A DNA stretch of 56,025 nucleotides from Bradyrhizobium sp. (lineage in GTDB: Bacteria; Pseudomonadota; Alphaproteobacteria; Rhizobiales; Beijerinckiaceae). Of this stretch, positions 36,020 through 44,060 are shown piece by piece. The notes under the pieces were generated by a model. That model saw nothing but the letters and a program-made list of their open reading frames with translations, was not told where the DNA came from and did no database searches. Location of the stretch: contig SSMV01000110.1 of the NCBI GenBank assembly GCA_004799435.1, positions 1-56,025 on the forward strand, in the 5' to 3' direction. The translations under genes were made by a program, and so were the position numbers. How positions within the stretch are numbered: the stretch's first letter is position 1; the number at the start of each line of letters is the position of its first letter.

Positions 36020-37159
36020 ATGTTCTGGGTCGCGGCCTTCGCTCTGGGCTATTGCATCCTGGCCGGGGGCGCGCATGGTCTTAGTCTGTTGCTCGCCGCG
36101 CCCCGATGCCGGCGCCCGCGCCCGCCGCTCGCCCCGCCTGCCGACGCGCCGGCGGTGAGCATCGTTCAGCCGCTGTGCGGCGTCGAACCCTTTTTGGAAG
36201 CGACGCTCGAATCCGCCTTCGCGCTCGACTATCCCAACTACGATCTGATTTTCTGCCTCGCCCGCGCCGACGATCCCGCCGCGCCTTACGCGAGGCGGGC
36301 GATCGAGCGCCATGCCGCGCGGCGCGCCCGGCTGCTTATCGCCGACGACCGCATCTCGCAGAATCCCAAGCTCAACAATCTCGCCAAGGGTTGGAAAGCG
36401 GCGCGCGGTCCCTGGATCATCCTCGCCGATTCCAATGTCCTGATGCCGCGCGATTATGTCCAGCGCCTCATGTCGGCCTGGGGGGATCGCGTGGGGGTCG
36501 TCTGCGCTCCGCCGATCGGCGAGCTTCCCGACACGCTGGCGGCGGAATTCGAATGCGCCTTCCTCAACACCTATCAGGCGCGATGGCAATTTGCCGCCGC
36601 CGCCTGCGGCCTCGCCTTCGCCCAAGGCAAATCGATGCTGTGGCGGCGCGACATACTCGAGACGCAGGGCGGGATCACGAAGCTTGGCGACGAGCCGGCC
36701 GAGGACGCCGCGGCTACTAAACTCGTCCGCAGGGCGGGACTGCGGCCGGCGCTCGCGCGGGGATCGTTTCCCCAGCCGCTGGGTCGGCGAAGCTGGGCGG
36801 AAGTCTGGGACCGGCAGGCGCGCTGGGCGCGGCTGCGGCGCGCGACCTTCCCGCTCTTTTTCGCCCCCGAAATCCTGACCTCGGGCCTGCCGGCGGTCGG
36901 CGCGGCGGCGCTCGGCGCCTGGGCGATGGACTGGCCGGCCTGGGCGGGCGCGCTCGCGCTGGCGATTTTCTGGTACGGCGGCGAAGCGGCTCTGGCGCTT
37001 TACGCCGGCTGGCGGCTGCGTCCGGCGACACTATTGGTCATGATAGCGCGCGACGCGGCGCTGCCCTGGCTATGGGCGCAGGCGTGGTCGGGCGACGGCT
37101 TCGAGTGGCGCGGACATGCAATGTCCGCCGCGCCCGAAGAGCCGCGCCCGGCGCCGTAA
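36020..37159 (+). CDS. GT21-like glycosyltransferase (ceramide glucosyltransferase / HpnI type)
   Basis: A 379-residue membrane-bound GT-A glycosyltransferase. An N-terminal helix (about 2-22) is followed by the catalytic domain, with SIVQPLCGVEPFLEATLESAF, the donor/metal motif ILADSNVLM and the family's (Q/R)xxRW motif as RQARW. The C-terminal part has two or three membrane helices. The family includes ceramide glucosyltransferase and HpnI, which transfers N-acetylglucosamine to bacteriohopanetetrol. Both are plausible; no other hpn gene is nearby. ATG 36020 has a GGGGAAGGCGGG stretch upstream. It lies behind the PAP2 gene. Confidence 0.85.
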   Translation: MFWVAAFALGYCILAGGAHGLSLLLAAPRCRRPRPPLAPPADAPAVSIVQPLCGVEPFLEATLESAFALDYPNYDLIFCLARADDPAAPYARRAIERHAARRARLLIADDRISQNPKLNNLAKGWKAARGPWIILADSNVLMPRDYVQRLMSAWGDRVGVVCAPPIGELPDTLAAEFECAFLNTYQARWQFAAAACGLAFAQGKSMLWRRDILETQGGITKLGDEPAEDAAATKLVRRAGLRPALARGSFPQPLGRRSWAEVWDRQARWARLRRATFPLFFAPEILTSGLPAVGAAALGAWAMDWPAWAGALALAIFWYGGEAALALYAGWRLRPATLLVMIARDAALPWLWAQAWSGDGFEWRGHAMSAAPEEPRPAP

Positions 37160-37278
37160 TCAAAATCACACGGTAGGCGGCTTTACACCGCTCCCAATCT
37201 TGATCTCTTCGTCATCGCCGCGCTCGCGTTCGCGTTGCTCTTCAATGGCCGCAAGCGGAAGCACGACCCGAAGAGTTC

Positions 37279-37404
37279 ATGGCTAGGATGGTTGCCAAGC
37301 GCCTGGTTGAGTATTTGGATCGCTCGGGGTTCGTGGTGATGAAGAAGCCGCCGAGCGTCGGCGACGCAGCGTTGGGGCGCGGGTATGAGCCGCCGCGGGA
37401 GTGA
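37279..37404 (+). CDS. Very small conserved-looking protein (41 aa)
   Basis: The frame ATG 37279 to TGA 37404 encodes a 41-residue protein with the core VAKRLVEYLDRSGFVVMKKPP, preceded by GAAGAG five bases before the start. The helix-plus-strand pattern ending in a double proline resembles small proteins I recall from other Hyphomicrobiales, but I cannot name a family. The next small gene starts 46 bases later on the same strand with a strong ribosome site. Confidence 0.45.
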   Translation: MARMVAKRLVEYLDRSGFVVMKKPPSVGDAALGRGYEPPRE

Positions 37405-37450
37405 CGGCGCAGCGATGGCCGTGTCGTCGCTCAAGAAGGAGGCCGCGTCC

Positions 37451-37693
37451 ATGGAAGTGACCTACTACGTCGCCGTTCCATTCGATCGCGACCCTGAGGG
37501 CGACTTGAAGCCCGGAGAGGCCCAAGAGTTGCCCAACGCCCGCGCGGCGGAGCTTCGCGCCGCCGCAATGGCGCGTGAGCATGTCGGCGCTCTTGCCTTC
37601 GCGCGCGCAGGTGATCCTTCGAACGGAGAGTTTCGGGACGCGACGTTGCTCGTCCGTTTCGGCGAGGTCGATTTAGATGCGCTCAGCGCGTGA
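37451..37693 (+). CDS. Small conserved-looking protein (80 aa)
   Basis: An 80-residue protein beginning MEVTYYVAVPFDRDPEGDLKPGE, with AAAMAREHVGALAFARAGDP and the ending ATLLVRFGEVDLDAL. The pattern of an N-terminal strand, a helix and two C-terminal strands is coherent, and AAGGAGG lies about eight bases before the ATG at 37451. Similar short proteins occur in rhizobia and methylotrophs as far as I recall, without known function. It forms a likely two-gene unit with the 41-residue gene. Confidence 0.6.
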   Translation: MEVTYYVAVPFDRDPEGDLKPGEAQELPNARAAELRAAAMAREHVGALAFARAGDPSNGEFRDATLLVRFGEVDLDALSA

Positions 37694-38594
37694 GGCGACG
37701 CGTGATAGGCGAAGCCGAAACCGGCCGCCGCCGAGGCACGGCGGTGCGCCGCTATCGGACCGAGAGTTGCGCCAAGGGCCCGGAGCGCAACCGTCAGCCG
37801 CCTGCCTGAGGCCAGCGCACGAGCGTCGCGCGGGGCGAATGGCACTCGATTCACGAAGATGTGAATCCGTTCGTCATGCCAGCATTTGACGTTCGCTGAC
37901 ATGCGCTGACACGCCTTTCATTTCGTGGGGTCAGAGTTGGGGAACTCTCGCCATATTGGCAGTAAGATATGGAAATTGTTGATGATCGGGCGGAAGCGGG
38001 TGGAAACCATGGGCGCTTCTTATTCTTGGCGTGGTCACCGCCTATCGCGGATATACCGGCAGTCCGACTTGGTACATCGCTATCGGCCTGGCGATTGCGG
38101 CGCTCGCGTTGTGGATCGTGCTCTAAAAGTAGACCGCGCCACAACGACCGTGCAGGTCCGAGCCCAGAGGTAGGTGACTTTCTTCGGGAGGTGAGGATCG
38201 CTCTCGTGATCGGGGACGTGCGTTGGCTTCGATCCTAGCCGAAGCGGAAACGGCAGATTTCCCCCCATACTGTCGAGAGCGCTTCTCCTGAGAGGGAGCC
38301 GCTTTCGAGAACCACCTCATTGCCAAGGGCCGGCCGCAATGGGCGCGACGCCGTCGGGCAGCTAGTGGCCTGTGCTGGCCGATTCCGGGCAGTCCTCTTC
38401 TGTGAGCGCGCCGCATGAATCCGGACATTGCGCCTCGAGCCGTGAATGGACACCGGACCGGGATCCCGCACGATGGATCGCATTAGATTATGATTGGACA
38501 TAAAAATTGCTGATTTCGTCGGGGTGGCGCGCGAGCCGCCCATCTCGGCACCGCGACATCGCGCAGCGGCGCGGCACCGTGAGCAGGTGCAAAG
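37694..38594. other. Long stretch without a firm gene; diverged repeat-like text and a possible membrane micro-ORF
   Basis: No convincing gene is seen. At about 38010-38126 one plus-strand frame reads LILGVVTAYRGYTGSPTWYI followed by a hydrophobic run ending in TAA; it has no clear start codon and may be a remnant. At about 38305-38440 the text resembles the left flank and left half of repeat copy B (CCGCTTTCGAGA, GGCCG, GGGCGCGA, CCGGACATT in order) but with many differences. Confidence 0.35.
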
Positions 38595-39233
38595 TCAAAG
38601 ACAGTGTGCCGCGCGCGGCAAATCGATGACGAACCACAGCGCTTTCGGAGCCGGAGCCGTCGAGACCTTGAACTCGCGAAAGCCGACCGCGCGATAAAAG
38701 CGGATCGCCCGCGCATTGGCGGCGCCGACTGAGAGGTGGGCCCCTCGCGCGCCGAGCGAATGCACGAGATCGAGCCAATGATTCATCAGGCGGCGCCCGA
38801 AGCCTTTGCCGCGCAGACGGGGCAACAGGTTGATGTGGAGGTGGGCCGGATAGGCCTCGACGAGATTTTTGGGCGCGCGATCGGGTTCATGAATCAGATG
38901 GCGCATGAACTGGTCGCGGCTCCCGGACTCACGCAAGGCACTTGGCGGGTCGGGGTAGATCGGCCGCAGCGTCGGCCACCATCGCGCCTCCAGAAGCTTT
39001 TCGAAATCCGGCGTGTTCGCCGCGCCGACAATGTATCCGGCGACGCCTTCGGCGTCTTCGGCCATGCGAACGGTCTCGGGGCTGAACAGCGCGTAGGGCG
39101 CGGCGAAGACGTGACCGACGAGCTTGGGGTCTTGGTAGATGGCGGAGGCGTCGCAACCGCCTGCGCCGGTCGCCAGAGCGATGCGATAGAGCGCGTCCAG
39201 ATCCTCGGATCGATAGGGGCGAATTTCAGCCAT
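38595..39233 (-). CDS. GNAT-family N-acetyltransferase
   Basis: A 212-residue GNAT acetyltransferase. It starts IRPYRSEDLDALYRIA, as is usual for the family, and has the acetyl-CoA pyrophosphate loop RLRGKGFGRRLM and the later strand-helix ARAIRFYRAVGFREF. The central insertion around residues 85-125 (WWPTLRPIYPDPP) is like that of a subgroup related to O-GlcNAcase acetyltransferase-like domains. The substrate is unknown. ATG 39233 is preferred over the GTG three codons earlier. It is divergent from the TylF-type methyltransferase gene. Confidence 0.85.
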   Translation of the reverse strand: MAEIRPYRSEDLDALYRIALATGAGGCDASAIYQDPKLVGHVFAAPYALFSPETVRMAEDAEGVAGYIVGAANTPDFEKLLEARWWPTLRPIYPDPPSALRESGSRDQFMRHLIHEPDRAPKNLVEAYPAHLHINLLPRLRGKGFGRRLMNHWLDLVHSLGARGAHLSVGAANARAIRFYRAVGFREFKVSTAPAPKALWFVIDLPRAAHCL

Positions 39234-39357
39234 GAGCGACACCGAATCCCGTCTCGCCCACGCCTTCCGACGAAGTGCATTTTATGAGCGGACAGCCAGT
39301 CGATCTAGCTTTGCGCGGCGGCCTATACTAGACTGACAGTCCCGTGCGCTCCCCAGC

Positions 39358-40182
39358 ATGCCAATGATACCATCCATCGGTCGAGCGCTCAAAGCGTCGC
39401 CCATCGCTCCTTTGCTCAGGCGCTACGATCGCGAAAAGCGCGCCCGTCAATATCGCGACATGCTGACGAACGGGCGCATGTTCCCGGTCGACGCCCGCGA
39501 GGCGATCGTCGCCGATTACCGGGCGGTTTGCCTCGACACGATGTTGTGCATCGCCGGCGTCATGAATCTCGAAATCGCCGTCCGGACGGTCGCCGAGCGC
39601 TCCATCCCCGGGGCCTTTGTCGAATGCGGGACATGGCGCGGTGGTGCGCTTGCTTACATCGCCCGAGCGGCGAAGCGCCTCGGTTTGCAAGATCGGCCGA
39701 TTTACGGGTTCGATTCCTTCGAGGGGCTGCCCGAGCCGGTCGAACGCGACGGCGACGCCGTGATCAAGCGCTCGGCCGAATTGCGCGGCGCTCCGCCCTC
39801 CACCGCCGGCGCGCTGAGCGGCGGCCCTTGGTGCCGTGCGACTTATGAATCCTGCGCGGCCGTGTTGGCGCAAACGGCTTACCCGCCGCAGCTCCTCAAC
39901 ATCCGAAAGGGCTGGTTCCAGCACACCTTGCCAAGCGCCAAGACCGAGATCGGGCCGATCGCCATTCTGCGGCTCGACGGCGATCTCTACGAGAGCACCA
40001 AGGTGTGCATGACGACGCTTTACGACAACGTCGCGCCGGGCGGCTTTCTCATCATCGACGACTACGGCGTTTTCCCCGGCTGCCGGCGGGCGACGGACGA
40101 GTTCTGGGCCGCGCGCAAGATCGCCACGCCGCTGCACTATGTTCAGCGCAGCATCCGCTATGTCATCAAGCCGACGGGTTAG
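39358..40182 (+). CDS. TylF/MycF-family O-methyltransferase
   Basis: A 274-residue class I SAM-dependent methyltransferase of the TylF/MycF (macrocin O-methyltransferase) family. The SAM site is GAFVECGTWRGGALAYIA, the acidic loop is IYGFDSFEGLPEP, and the metal/substrate residues are in LRLDGDLYESTKVCM and FLIIDDYG. Family members methylate sugar hydroxyls on antibiotics or surface glycans. With no polyketide cluster nearby, a glycan or lipid sugar is the likelier substrate. It converges with the TIR-nSTAND gene, 11 bases from its stop. Confidence 0.88.
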   Translation: MPMIPSIGRALKASPIAPLLRRYDREKRARQYRDMLTNGRMFPVDAREAIVADYRAVCLDTMLCIAGVMNLEIAVRTVAERSIPGAFVECGTWRGGALAYIARAAKRLGLQDRPIYGFDSFEGLPEPVERDGDAVIKRSAELRGAPPSTAGALSGGPWCRATYESCAAVLAQTAYPPQLLNIRKGWFQHTLPSAKTEIGPIAILRLDGDLYESTKVCMTTLYDNVAPGGFLIIDDYGVFPGCRRATDEFWAARKIATPLHYVQRSIRYVIKPTG

Positions 40183-40193
40183 CCAGGACCGTG

Positions 40194-43019
40194 TCACTTT
40201 TGCGGCGAATTCGGCGCAACGGGAGATGAACGGGGACGCAGGGTCGTCGCCATGCGGAAACTCATGCTGTCGCCGGTCACGCTGAAGAGCAGCTTGTACC
40301 GCACCGCCGAGCGCAGGTAACGGGGCAGATCGATCCAGGACCCGCCGCGCACTACGCGCTCCAGGCAACCTGTGATTTCCATGGGCGAACCGTCGGTCGG
40401 CGTTTTACTGTAGTCATCGACATAGCAGTCCTGCAGCCACTGCCAAGCATTGCCGACCATGTCGTAGAGTGCGAACGGATTCGGCGCGTATGAGCCGACC
40501 GGATAGGTGCGCTGCGGCCCAGTGTCGAAATTCGCTTGCGACGCGCCGATCGACGATCCGGTCCAATAGGGTGTCGTCGTATTCGCCCGCGTCGCGTATT
40601 CCCATTCCGATTCGCTGGGAAGCCTATAAGCTCTTCCGGTTCGGGCCGAGAGCCATTTCACATAGTCTTGCGCGTCCGACCAACTGATGAAGATCACTGG
40701 CCGCCGTCCGCGGCCCCAGCCTTTGTCGTCGGGCTTCGGGTTGCTGAGGCAGCCACCGTCCTTCGCGCAGGCGTCCCAGTCGTTGAACGTCACGTCGAAT
40801 TTTCCCGCCGCGAAGCGGGGAACCGTAACGGAATGCTGCGGCGCTTCGTCCTTCTCGTGAAAATCTTCGTTCTCTTGCGACCCCATCGAAAACGTTCCGC
40901 CGGGAACGACGACCATTTCCGGGCAATCCCCGCAGTCGCGAAAGACCGCGCCATCCGCCAGAGTGCTGGCGTCGGTGCCGGCCGCCAGGATCGGCGAGCC
41001 CGGCTTGTAATTTTCTGCGGCTTCGGCGGCGCGCTCGCGTTGCATATCGGCGATCGCATTGGCGACCCGAATCGCCGCGATAGGTGAGCACAGCGCCGCC
41101 AGCGTCGTCACGCAAACGATGATGACGCGTCGGCGCTGCGCCGCGCGGCAGGCAGCGAGGTAGGCGCGTGCCTCGGGGCTGCGGTCAAGCTGGGCCTTGT
41201 AATCGGCCACCTTGTCCAGGGCGATGGCCTCTTTGAGCCGCTTGCCCCTATGGGTGAGATCATCGGACTTGCGGCCTTTCGCGTCCCAGCTCGCGGAGGC
41301 GCTCTCGATGCCGCGCAGGGCCTCAAGCCGCGCCTTCTCGGGCGCGAGCCAGGCCTTGAAGCGCGGCCATTCGCGAAACATTGCCTCGTGCGAAACTTCC
41401 ACTCCGTCGCCCGAAGTGACCACCAACCGCCACTTATCGAACGCGCCGATCAACTGCTTGGCGTCGTCGTCGAAGCTGGACATTCGCGCGACGCGCCGAA
41501 TCGCCGCGCCACGTTCGCTCACTTGCGCCAGGCCCGGCAAGAACAAGCGCGCGGCCTGCTTATCGCGCGTATCGGAGAGTTTTCCCTCGATCGGTTCTTG
41601 CGGAGCGAGCGGATCGATGCCGCGCAAGGCCCGCTCCGCCGCGTCCTCGATCAGGCCGGAGATCTTGCCGATGCTCTCATAGTTTTCCTTGCGGATGCGC
41701 CTTTCCTTCTCGTACTGACTCCACAACCGCTGCAACGTAAAAGCCAAAATCGGCAGCGTGTCCTCGTCACCGACATCTTCCATCAGAGCCTCGACCAGAG
41801 AGGGCTCGATTTCCACGCCATAGCGTTCCGCCGGTTGTTCGATAGCGGTGTCGAAACTATAGACAGGCAGCATGCGGATGGTTTGCGGCCGCATCATAAG
41901 CCCCTCGAAGCGTTTGGCGGCTTCGAGGTCGGGCAAGCAGTCCGAACGCACCGACGACGTCACCGCATAAGGCGTCGGCTCGCCCTCCTTCACTTCCGCC
42001 AATGCGGCCTTGAGATAGTCGGCCAATATATCCGCGTGCTCGCTATCGGCGCGCGCCAGTTCCTCACCCTGATCGATTGCGATCAGCACGGTCGCATTCG
42101 CACGATCCGCCTTGACTTTCATCGGCACAATGATGGCGTCGAGCGCGGCGCGAAGATCGGATTTTCCGGCCCAAGCAGCGCGCAACGCATCGCGAATGAC
42201 GCCGGGCGCCAGATCGAGACCCACCATGTGCGCGGTACGCGAAATGGCGTCGGCGAAGTTGTAGAGCGGATCGATGCCGGGCCGCATGGAGCGCAACACG
42301 AACCACGCGTGTTCACGCCGTAACCGCGGCAACAAGCCCGCCTTCATCAGCGACGACTTGCCGGAGCCGCTAGCGCCGAGAATGACATAGACGCGCCGAT
42401 CGCCGGTGGCGCGCATCTCGCGCAAGTCCTCCAGGCAGCGGGCGATTTCTCCGCTGCGCCCGAAAAAAATCGCCGCGTCAGCGTCGGTGTCGCCGAAGCT
42501 GCGCAGCCCCGGAAACGGTTCCGCCAGAGCGTCCCGGTCGACTTCGAAGGCATAAGGATCAAGGCCGACTTTCGCCAACGCGCCGGCCGCGCGCAGGCCC
42601 GCCTTCAACGGCTCGGAAATTGCGGGAGCGGCATCCAGATTGAGCGCGGCCGGCGCCCCCGCCTTGGCGATATCCGCGCCTTGGTCTTCGCCCAGCACGC
42701 GTTGCAAGCGCGCGCGTTGCTTTTCGTCCAAGGTCGCGTCGCCGACCGCCATAAGCGGGATGATGCGCCGACCGGCGTACCAGCCGGCCATGAACTCGCC
42801 ATAGCACTCGTCCGATGCCAGCCATTCCGCCGTGACTAAGCAGACGACCACGCGACAAGAGCCCTTGGCCCGACGCAGCGCCTCGACCCACTTGTCGCCG
42901 GCGCGTATGGTGTCGTGATCGACAAACAGATCGTCAAAGCCGTTCGACCTAAACCATGACTCAAGCGAAGTCGCCAGCGCGTCGTTACGGCTTGAATGGG
43001 ATAGGAAGATCGAGGGCAT
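40194..43019 (-). CDS. TIR - nSTAND NTPase - transmembrane - SUMF1-like protein
   Basis: A 941-residue multidomain protein. Residues 1-130 form a TIR domain (SIFLSHSSRND at the start, WLASDECYGEF holding the candidate NADase glutamates 71 and 75). Residues 165-560 form a STAND-type NTPase with Walker A GASGSGKS (215-222) and Walker B VLIAIDQGEE (311-320). One membrane helix lies at about 631-654. Residues 695-930 form a formylglycine-generating-enzyme-like (SUMF1) domain with FSMGS and SESEWEYA. The cysteines that real formylglycine enzymes need are not in the RGGSWIDLPRYLRSAVRY segment, so it is probably a binding fold. The layout (effector, switch, sensor) is that of a prokaryotic immune receptor. 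Two unusual genes precede it on the same strand. Confidence 0.9.
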   Translation of the reverse strand: MPSIFLSHSSRNDALATSLESWFRSNGFDDLFVDHDTIRAGDKWVEALRRAKGSCRVVVCLVTAEWLASDECYGEFMAGWYAGRRIIPLMAVGDATLDEKQRARLQRVLGEDQGADIAKAGAPAALNLDAAPAISEPLKAGLRAAGALAKVGLDPYAFEVDRDALAEPFPGLRSFGDTDADAAIFFGRSGEIARCLEDLREMRATGDRRVYVILGASGSGKSSLMKAGLLPRLRREHAWFVLRSMRPGIDPLYNFADAISRTAHMVGLDLAPGVIRDALRAAWAGKSDLRAALDAIIVPMKVKADRANATVLIAIDQGEELARADSEHADILADYLKAALAEVKEGEPTPYAVTSSVRSDCLPDLEAAKRFEGLMMRPQTIRMLPVYSFDTAIEQPAERYGVEIEPSLVEALMEDVGDEDTLPILAFTLQRLWSQYEKERRIRKENYESIGKISGLIEDAAERALRGIDPLAPQEPIEGKLSDTRDKQAARLFLPGLAQVSERGAAIRRVARMSSFDDDAKQLIGAFDKWRLVVTSGDGVEVSHEAMFREWPRFKAWLAPEKARLEALRGIESASASWDAKGRKSDDLTHRGKRLKEAIALDKVADYKAQLDRSPEARAYLAACRAAQRRRVIIVCVTTLAALCSPIAAIRVANAIADMQRERAAEAAENYKPGSPILAAGTDASTLADGAVFRDCGDCPEMVVVPGGTFSMGSQENEDFHEKDEAPQHSVTVPRFAAGKFDVTFNDWDACAKDGGCLSNPKPDDKGWGRGRRPVIFISWSDAQDYVKWLSARTGRAYRLPSESEWEYATRANTTTPYWTGSSIGASQANFDTGPQRTYPVGSYAPNPFALYDMVGNAWQWLQDCYVDDYSKTPTDGSPMEITGCLERVVRGGSWIDLPRYLRSAVRYKLLFSVTGDSMSFRMATTLRPRSSPVAPNSPQK

Positions 43020-43226
43020 ACGGTCGACGACCCAAGGCCTTGTGTACGGTTGGCGGGGACACTACTGCATCGGCGGCTCGCCATCCAGATCAAGGATGCA
43101 GCCGGCGCCCGTATCTATTCGCCCTTGGCCGCGAAGCAGCGACGGGCGCCAAGCGCGTTGCCGTGCGGCGCAGCGCCGAGGCGGCTTTTCGGCGGGCCAA
43201 GCGTTTCGCTGCCCAAGCAAGACAGG

Positions 43227-44033
43227 TCATGTCCTGCTGGAGAATTCAAAATACGTTCCGTTCACATAGCCCTTCTTGTTGGCGATGGCCCCCTTTCGGT
43301 TCATGACGACGCCGCGCGCACGGGTCTGGCTGGCAATCGACGCGCGCAGGTAGCTCAGAACAAAGAGTTCAAAATGGCGCGCAGGATCCGTATCGCGCCA
43401 CAAGGCCGCGTTTTTCACGCAGTCCTTATGACCCCACCAGGTCGACGAGGAATTCTCCAGCCAATCGCAAATTTCGTCGGTGGCGCCGCGCTCTCCCTGT
43501 GCTGCGACAAAAACGCGGTACTGGTCGCGCCAAATTCCTCGCATGCCACCGTTTTGCGTGAGAACATCGAAAAACCAAACGAACTCTTGCCGCGTGCGCT
43601 GCGTCCGGCCGCAATCATGCGCCCACTTCTCCGCCAAAGCGTCGGCTTTTTGCGCGACAATTTCGATGCGTCGCAGTTGCGCGCTGCGCATCTCCGGCGA
43701 TCCCATGAGCGCTCTGAGTTCGCCCACGACAATCGGGTGCAAGGCGCCATTCGTCTGCCAGCCGCGCACAATCGCGCTGCCTTCGTCGGGCGGAGAGTTG
43801 CAAGCGCTCCACAGCTCTTCGCCATGCGTGGGCATCCCTTGCAGAACGACGTCGTGACCGACAAGGCGCACGAGCGGCTGCAGCGAATTGGAGCCGATGT
43901 TCCACTGCAGCACGCCGCACGAGAGCCCCATGCCGTCTGCGTCTCCAGAAAGGCCGGTGAAGGGATCGCCGGAATTCTCGAATGTTCCGGTGATCGATAC
44001 GGCCAGCGCGATTTCCTCGTCCCTCGCGACCAA
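43227..44033 (-). CDS. Lysozyme/chitosanase-like protein
   Basis: A 268-residue protein whose N-terminal part reads ALAVSITGTFENSGDPF and GMGLSCGVLQWNIGSNSLQPL. This is like the E...DG.G.S.G.LQWN pattern of lysozyme-superfamily proteins related to GH46 chitosanases and peptidoglycan-binding annotated hydrolases; the glutamate in TFENSG would be catalytic. The remainder is helical with many tryptophans. No signal peptide is seen. The start is TTG 44033 with GGGGA upstream, since no in-frame ATG is available. It lies 27 bases after the dimethylformamidase-like gene and 207 bases before the TIR gene, all on one strand. A GGCGCCCGT/ACGGGCGCC inverted repeat lies in that gap. Confidence 0.6.
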   Translation of the reverse strand: MVARDEEIALAVSITGTFENSGDPFTGLSGDADGMGLSCGVLQWNIGSNSLQPLVRLVGHDVVLQGMPTHGEELWSACNSPPDEGSAIVRGWQTNGALHPIVVGELRALMGSPEMRSAQLRRIEIVAQKADALAEKWAHDCGRTQRTRQEFVWFFDVLTQNGGMRGIWRDQYRVFVAAQGERGATDEICDWLENSSSTWWGHKDCVKNAALWRDTDPARHFELFVLSYLRASIASQTRARGVVMNRKGAIANKKGYVNGTYFEFSSRT

Positions 44034-44060
44034 AGTTTTCCCCGTGCATCGCGTAAGCGG

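Noticed and set aside
40882-41115. Active formylglycine-generating enzyme (sulfatase maturation)
   Set aside because: The SUMF1-like domain lacks the copper-binding cysteine pair in its RGGSW segment, and no sulfatase gene is in the window.
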